Below, one piece after another: positions 46,160-51,727 of a DNA stretch of 51,727 nucleotides (the stretch's first letter is position 1; every line of letters starts with the position of its first letter). The stretch is taken from the NCBI GenBank assembly GCA_002753465.1, contig PEAF01000008.1:1-51727 (forward strand), read 5' to 3'. Both the position numbers and the translations under genes were made by a program. This stretch comes from Candidatus Omnitrophota bacterium. Lineage in GTDB: Bacteria; Omnitrophota; Gorgyraeia; Zapsychrales; Fredricksoniimonadaceae. The notes under the pieces are model-generated. The model was not told where the DNA came from. It saw only the letters and a program-made list of their open reading frames with translations, and did not search any database.

Positions 46160-49100
46160 CTACGGGATTTTAGGCGTCGAAAGGCCTAGGGTCGACCATA
46201 GGCTATCGATCGGAAGGATCTTCACTATGATCCCCTCAACCCCCGCAAAATCCCCTTTTTCAAACGAAGCAACCATGGCCGGGTCAAGCGGCATGTCAAT
46301 TGGCCCGCTCTCACGCACAATATCCATCCCTAAATCCGTGGCGTTCAGGTCAATACCGCCAGGATCCAACATGGCCGCGTCAGATCTTGAACCGTCCTTA
46401 ACCGTCCCCGCGTCAAAATCATTCCAGTCCGCGGGAAGTTCCAACGCGAACTGAACAACTTTCCGGAAAATATCCTGCTGCCACGGACTGGCCATGGGCA
46501 ACTTACCACTACGCTGCTCGGTCAGATCCTGCAGGACCGTGGCATAGACCGTCTCAACATCCTTGCCCGTCATATGGTCCAGCCAGTCCGGTGCATCAAG
46601 GCAATGATCCTGCATGGCTTTCACCATAGAATAAAGGAAGTCATATTGATTCTCCTGCAAAGATGCGCGGTAAGCCGCCACCCACTGTAAAGCCGGCTTA
46701 GTCCCCACCTTATCTTTTGAAGTACGCTGACGCATAATGGCTTTAAAATCCAGCTGCAATCCAGCCAGCGCGTGCTCGGCAACGACCCCGGCCACACTTT
46801 CGATCATGCGATAATGCATCGGGATAGCAAATGCCCCGCCATTCTTGAACGTGCGCGCCATTTGTTTTTCTTTCGCATGGGCCCACGCGGCACCAAAGCC
46901 GCCTGTGCTCAATGAAAGCTCATGCCGGTCCTTGGGGAATAGCTTGACCTGGGCCACATAGAACGGCCGGAATACGGCTGGTATCCGGGCCAGATAATCT
47001 TCCTGCATATCGGAATTCCCCATGAACCTCAACTGGAAACCCTGCAAATCCTTAATGCCTGGCAGGTCTGGATACTGATCGATCAACGTCTTCATGAATC
47101 CTGCTGCACGCGACGCATTCTCCGTTGCGGTGATCGCATCAACAGCATCCAGCGCTTCTCCATCCAGCTTATAACTGAGCGACGCCACCCCCAGGACAAG
47201 CTCTGAACCATGGGAAGCGCCCTTGCCATAGCGCCGCGCCAGGGAGGGTGCGATATCAATGATCCCCATCTTCGCCAGTTCAGACTGCACCCGGAAGAAA
47301 TCACTGATCCACCGCTGGCCTTCGGCCTCTATCTCATCTGCCGGCGCTGACTTTTCTTTAGCATCGTTATAGCGGTCCTGCAGATCATTCAGGACACTTT
47401 CCATGAATTGCAACTGATTCATCAAAAGCACCTTTTTAAGCGCCACCTGCCTCAGCTCTCCCGCCGGCTTCACAGCCGGATCAAGATAGGGCATAACGAT
47501 GTTGTCCGGCGACAGATCGAAAATATGTCCGCCCGCGGTCAAACCCTGCGTGCGATTGAGGATATCCTGCAGATGAGCCTCCGCTTCGGGATCAAGATCC
47601 CCGAACCTGCCGCTGGGACTGAGCATGAACTTAAGCAAGAGGAATCGGCCCAGGGCTACGGTGCGCGAGCTACCCTCCCAATACATATTGCTGCCCTCAT
47701 CCAGATTGCCGATCTTCTCGCCTGGAAATGGTTTTGGCGTCGTGAACGGTTCCGGAGTTTGCGCGATCACCGTCTGCAACCAATCTTTAAAAGCCGTACT
47801 TTCCGCGGACTTCATGCCCTTGATGAGCTCATCCAGATCAAGCCCCTCGGATTTAAAAAACCTCTTATGCCGTACCGTTACCAAACCATAAATATAATTC
47901 CTGAGGATCTGCTCGGGCAGGGTCATGTTATTGATGTGAAAATGCGTCTGATGTTCAACACCCATGCCGCGGCGGCGTATCGCCTCGCGGTTCAGATTAT
48001 CAATGATCACGTCTTCTGAAAATTCACGCACGGTCAGGACTTCCGCATGCTGGGTATCCTTGCCCGAGTCCTTGCGGCCGCGTATCCACTCCCTTATCAT
48101 CGACCGAACATGCCGCACCGCTGCCGTAACATTCACATTAGCCGTAATATCAAACAGGTCAGAAAACAGGACGCCGATACCTTCACCGATAACAAGCTCA
48201 CGGTCGGACGGATCAGCTGAGGCGACAGGCGCCCAGGCTTCCAGCGCTTCAACTTTATTATCCTGCCTCAGCTCAACCGGCGCCGCACCCTCCATGGCCA
48301 GCATGAATTTACCTTCGCGCGTCATGATATCAAATCTGGAATCCTTGATGCGCACGGTAAACCCTGCGCCGGTCCGGGCGCGTTCAACGGAAACCGGCGT
48401 GCTGCCTAGAATAAGTTTCTGTGGGACAGCCCTTTTACTGATGGCCTGGCGCTCCAGAGTTTTAATCCTTTTACCGCGCTGGCCGTTTTTCTTATCCCGC
48501 TCGACCATAAATGATTCAATAACCGCTGAGGAACCCTGCCCGTCGATCACCATTTCCTGTTCACCGTCAAACAAAGTAACTTTCCCATCCTCATCCAGCC
48601 CGAATTCCAGCTGGCCCTTGCTGGTCTGGTCATAAATAGGTTTCATCGCTAATTCATTCCTGTCCAAAAGGCGCATGAACTCCTTATAGCGTTGCACGTC
48701 GAATTTCTCAAAGAAATTCTCCGTATCGACCGGGATCCGCTTTTCTTTCGGCCGCAGAAAATCATCGAACGAAAATGTCCTGACCTTCCAGGGAATGTTA
48801 TTTTGCACCAGCTCATCACGGATAAAATCCGCCACCGTCGTCTTGCCGCTGGCGAACTTGCCCGTATAGCCCATCTTGAACCTTTTTATCTTCCGATCCT
48901 CGGCCCGGGCAATGAACGGCGCAACCTGCTGATCAATGAAAACGCGTACGTTCATTTCATCCGAAAAATCACCGAAAAGTTCCGCCCGGAGGCCGTCATA
49001 AACCCGTTTAGAACGGGCGCCGATATCCACCGCAACAGCGTTCAGGCGATCGAGCAACTTCTGCTGGCGCATTTGCCGCAGGGTTTTCTGCTTGTTCAGA

Positions 49101-50374
49101 TAACTGCGCGCCCCGCCACCCTTGATGACATCGGAATAATATTTAATAGCCCGCATGTCCGTGATCTCAGCGATGGTCGGCAATTCCCCCGCCTTATCAT
49201 CCATGGCCCGGTCAGAGCTGATCGCACTGATCTTAGTCTGCACCATCGCCTGGTCACCTACCTTGAGCCCCGCCAGTTCCTGCGCAGTCACTGTTGGCAC
49301 AATAGCCATCACCCGGGATGGATCAAGAACCTCTCCGCCGGAGAAATACTTATGCGGCACACTCTGGCGACTGAGCGCATCTGTTTCATCCTTGATATAA
49401 TTAAACACGCCTTTTTTATACGCCTGAATATACTGATCATAGATCTTGTCTTTGGCCGCCGGATCATCTGCCAGCGCGCCGCTGATCTTGGCTTTATCGC
49501 TGTACGCCTGATTCAGCAGCGCATGCTTAAGTGCCTGCTTGTACCATGCGGCCAGGATCATGGCATGGTAGATCTGACGTAAGGGCGCAAAATTCTTCCC
49601 CTGATTAACCTCTTTTTCGATCTCGGGAAGGATGATCGTACGGATGATCTTTTTGACATCATCTTGAATGTCAGTCGAACGCGGTGAACCTTCCGCCCCC
49701 TGGGCTTTAGCATAACGTGCGGCCTGATAATCGCTTTCCAGCATGACTTTCAAATGCGCATCGACGACAAATGCTGTATTGTCACGTTCCAGCACCTTCG
49801 CCGTATCCGCCGTGATCCAGACCTTATTGAATGTATCGACGGGAATATCGACCGCGCTGAAACGCTGCTGCGCCTTGGCGTAGACCCTGTCCCAGAACGC
49901 CTTACCCAGGTCTTTCTCAGGGTAAATAAGCGAGGCCGTCAATTGCTTGAGCAGGTAATCCTGTGCCAGCATGTCACGGCCGATCTCCATTCTGCCCAAT
50001 GCTTCAGGCATCATCCGGTCCTGCTCATAAGGTGACAGGTTAACCCAGAAATCTTTTTCAGGAATGGTCAAAGCGGCTAGAAAATATTGGATTAATTTTC
50101 CGGATTCTGCACGCAGCAACGCGGCATGTTCACCCTCCACCTTAAACCCGGAATTCCCCGTATCCACAATGAAGTCCAATTGCAACGGATCTTCAGGATG
50201 GACTTTAAGCCCCTTGATCATGACGGGTGTGTAAGCTGAGCTGGAAAATACCAAGGTCCCGGGTGCCGGTAAATTCACTGTTTGGGCATAAGCTTGCGGC
50301 GGTATCACCGCAGAAAAAATAAGGCTGCAAATGATCCAGCATGAAACTGATCGGAAGATCAATTTTCTTATCAT
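46160..50374 (-). CDS. Predicted exported giant protein: shared N-terminal domain + P-loop kinase-like domain + unique region + C-terminal GGIDL module
   Basis: Signal peptide 'SCWIICSLIFSAVIPPQAYAQ'; 'FWVNLSPYEQDRMMPEALGRMEIGRDMLAQDYLLKQLTASLIYPEKDLGKAFWDRVYAKAQQRF'; Walker A 'MGYTGKFASGKTTVADFIRDEL'; ends 'GGIDLNATDLGMDIVRESGPIDMPLDPAMV...'. Confidence 0.9.
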   Translation of the reverse strand: MIRKLIFRSVSCWIICSLIFSAVIPPQAYAQTVNLPAPGTLVFSSSAYTPVMIKGLKVHPEDPLQLDFIVDTGNSGFKVEGEHAALLRAESGKLIQYFLAALTIPEKDFWVNLSPYEQDRMMPEALGRMEIGRDMLAQDYLLKQLTASLIYPEKDLGKAFWDRVYAKAQQRFSAVDIPVDTFNKVWITADTAKVLERDNTAFVVDAHLKVMLESDYQAARYAKAQGAEGSPRSTDIQDDVKKIIRTIILPEIEKEVNQGKNFAPLRQIYHAMILAAWYKQALKHALLNQAYSDKAKISGALADDPAAKDKIYDQYIQAYKKGVFNYIKDETDALSRQSVPHKYFSGGEVLDPSRVMAIVPTVTAQELAGLKVGDQAMVQTKISAISSDRAMDDKAGELPTIAEITDMRAIKYYSDVIKGGGARSYLNKQKTLRQMRQQKLLDRLNAVAVDIGARSKRVYDGLRAELFGDFSDEMNVRVFIDQQVAPFIARAEDRKIKRFKMGYTGKFASGKTTVADFIRDELVQNNIPWKVRTFSFDDFLRPKEKRIPVDTENFFEKFDVQRYKEFMRLLDRNELAMKPIYDQTSKGQLEFGLDEDGKVTLFDGEQEMVIDGQGSSAVIESFMVERDKKNGQRGKRIKTLERQAISKRAVPQKLILGSTPVSVERARTGAGFTVRIKDSRFDIMTREGKFMLAMEGAAPVELRQDNKVEALEAWAPVASADPSDRELVIGEGIGVLFSDLFDITANVNVTAAVRHVRSMIREWIRGRKDSGKDTQHAEVLTVREFSEDVIIDNLNREAIRRRGMGVEHQTHFHINNMTLPEQILRNYIYGLVTVRHKRFFKSEGLDLDELIKGMKSAESTAFKDWLQTVIAQTPEPFTTPKPFPGEKIGNLDEGSNMYWEGSSRTVALGRFLLLKFMLSPSGRFGDLDPEAEAHLQDILNRTQGLTAGGHIFDLSPDNIVMPYLDPAVKPAGELRQVALKKVLLMNQLQFMESVLNDLQDRYNDAKEKSAPADEIEAEGQRWISDFFRVQSELAKMGIIDIAPSLARRYGKGASHGSELVLGVASLSYKLDGEALDAVDAITATENASRAAGFMKTLIDQYPDLPGIKDLQGFQLRFMGNSDMQEDYLARIPAVFRPFYVAQVKLFPKDRHELSLSTGGFGAAWAHAKEKQMARTFKNGGAFAIPMHYRMIESVAGVVAEHALAGLQLDFKAIMRQRTSKDKVGTKPALQWVAAYRASLQENQYDFLYSMVKAMQDHCLDAPDWLDHMTGKDVETVYATVLQDLTEQRSGKLPMASPWQQDIFRKVVQFALELPADWNDFDAGTVKDGSRSDAAMLDPGGIDLNATDLGMDIVRESGPIDMPLDPAMVASFEKGDFAGVEGIIVKILPIDSLWSTLGLSTPKIP

Positions 50375-50518
50375 GGAACCTGGCTATCGCGCGATTGTTT
50401 AATAGAAATTATTGAAAATATAACATATTAACTAACTCAATGCCAAGGCGAATGAATAATTAATTTTACATTAAATATATTTTGTGATATAAACAAACTT
50501 CCGCTTTCCCTGTTACGC

Positions 50519-50537
50519 CCTCCTTAACATGAGGAGG
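50519..50537 (+). promoter_or_regulatory. Hairpin occluding the comM Shine-Dalgarno
   Basis: CCTCCT-taacatg-AGGAGG; the 3' arm is a perfect SD 7 nt before ATG 50545. Confidence 0.5.
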
Positions 50538-50544
50538 TTTTACA

Positions 50545-51727
50545 ATGCTGGCTCGGTCATTCACATTCGGTCTGTACGGATTAGACGCGTATCCTATTAC
50601 TATTGAAGTAGATGTGAGCAAAGGCCTTCCCGCTTTGACCATCGTGGGCTTGCCGGACAGCGCCATCCGGGAAAGCAAAGAACGCGTGCGTGCCGCGATC
50701 AAGAACTCAGGGTTCAGCTTTCCATCCGCGCGTATCACGATCAACCTGGCTCCTGCTGATACGCCCAAAGAAGGCCCGGCCTTTGACCTGCCCATCGCAC
50801 TGGGGCTTATGGCGGCCACCGAACAACTACCATCGGATCAACTCGCCCGCTTTGCCGCCCTGGGTGAACTTTCTCTGACAGGACATATCAAATCTGTTTC
50901 CGGCACTTTGCCGGCAGCCATAGCATCCGTTAAAAAATGCGATGAGGTGCTGAGCGGCCTCATTGTGCCCCATCACAATGCTGAAGAAGCTGCCCTCGCT
51001 CAAGAGGCGCGCGTCTTTCCCTTCAACACATTAACAGCTGTTGTTGAATTCCTGGCCTCTACCGAAAAACAGGAACATTTCAAATCAACTGCAACGCTCA
51101 AAGAATCGCCTTCCATGATAGATCAACCCGATTTTGCGGATGTTAAAGGGCAGACTTTAGCCAAGCGAGGATTGGAAGTTGCCTGCGCCGGCGGACACAA
51201 TGCCCTTTTCATCGGGCCTCCGGGAAGCGGGAAAACCATGCTGGCCCGGCGGCTACCCGGTATCCTGCCGCCATTAACGCCGGAAGAAGCGCTGGAAGTG
51301 ACCAAGATCTATTCGATCGCCAATCTGACCAAGAATACACCCCCGCTCACCCTTAGCCGCCCGTTCCGTACACCGCATCACACCGCCTCCACCATCTCAC
51401 TCGTCGGCGGAGGGTCAGACCCCAAGCCCGGCGAGGCCACCCTCGCCCATAACGGCATCCTTTTCCTGGATGAACTACCCGAGTTCAGCCGCAATGCCCT
51501 AGAAGCCCTGCGGCAACCCCTGGAGGATAAGCATGTGACCATTGCCCGTGCGCGCCGCACGGTCAGCTTTCCCACTAAGTTCACCCTTATTGCCGCAATG
51601 AACCCCTGTCCGTGCGGTCATTTGGGCGATCGCCAAAAACCATGCCGCTGTTCCAATGCCCAGATCCAGAACTACCGTGGCAAGGTATCGGGTCCCCTGC
51701 TTGACCGCATCGACATACACCTTGACG
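50545..51727 (+). CDS. comM: ComM/YifB-family Mg-chelatase-like AAA+ ATPase (3' end outside the window)
   Basis: Manual translation [57 protein letters not shown]...[26 protein letters not shown]...FRTPHHTAS...[24 protein letters not shown]. Confidence 0.96.
   Translation, partial: MLARSFTFGLYGLDAYPITIEVDVSKGLPALTIVGLPDSAIRESKERVRAAIKNSGFSFPSARITINLAPADTPKEGPAFDLPIALGLMAATEQLPSDQLARFAALGELSLTGHIKSVSGTLPAAIASVKKCDEVLSGLIVPHHNAEEAALAQEARVFPFNTLTAVVEFLASTEKQEHFKSTATLKESPSMIDQPDFADVKGQTLAKRGLEVACAGGHNALFIGPPGSGKTMLARRLPGILPPLTPEEALEVTKIYSIANLTKNTPPLTLSRPFRTPHHTASTISLVGGGSDPKPGEATLAHNGILFLDELPEFSRNALEALRQPLEDKHVTIARARRTVSFPTKFTLIAAMNPCPCGHLGDRQKPCRCSNAQIQNYRGKVSGPLLDRIDIHLD

Noticed and set aside
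1-51727. Numerous 60-200 aa ORFs opposite or within the main genes (for example 560-979 +, 6108-6719 +, 47408-48019 +, 48692-49582 +)
   Set aside because: They lie antisense to or inside well-supported genes, have low-complexity compositions and no recognisable motifs.
1-51727. CRISPR arrays, rRNA genes and intact transposase genes
   Set aside because: No regularly spaced repeats, no rRNA signatures and no transposase motifs were found.

Overview
The window looks like chromosomal DNA from an Omnitrophota-like bacterium (lineage is an inference from the protein families). Almost every gene is on the minus strand. From left to right it contains: (1) the end of a siroheme/heme block (cobA-hemD fusion, hemC, precorrin-2 dehydrogenase); (2) a phosphorelay cassette of hybrid kinase, Hpt and two tandem CheY-like regulators; (3) a tightly packed 12-gene operon (7437-18060) that joins an F-type T4SS core (TraG-N-like, TraA-like, TraL, E, K, B, V, C) to an R64/type IVb-pilus-like secretin module (PilN, PilO and PilP-like), with no relaxase, coupling protein or integrase; (4) pgi, a YwqK/MORN-like protein and mnmA; (5) a biotin operon birA-bioF-bioH-bioC-bioDA, with a readable BirA operator overlapping a sigma70 promoter and a probably leaderless birA mRNA; (6) tRNA-Leu(CAA) and tRNA-Ala(GGC) flanking palindromic elements; (7) an STI1-like secreted protein, rlmN, accA, an L,D-transpeptidase and a DUF212 protein; (8) a 17-kb tandem array (33027-50374) of very large predicted exported proteins. 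These share an N-terminal domain and a C-terminal 'GGIDL' module but carry different cores (PPDK-like dikinase without a recognisable PEP barrel, P-loop kinase, unknown). One member is split in frame by a perfect 33-bp palindrome; (9) the 5' part of comM. The strongest candidates for undescribed systems are the exported modular array and the hybrid T4SS/secretin operon. Two strongly structured intergenic elements beside mnmA may be RNAs or dispersed repeats. Everything was read by eye, with no database search.
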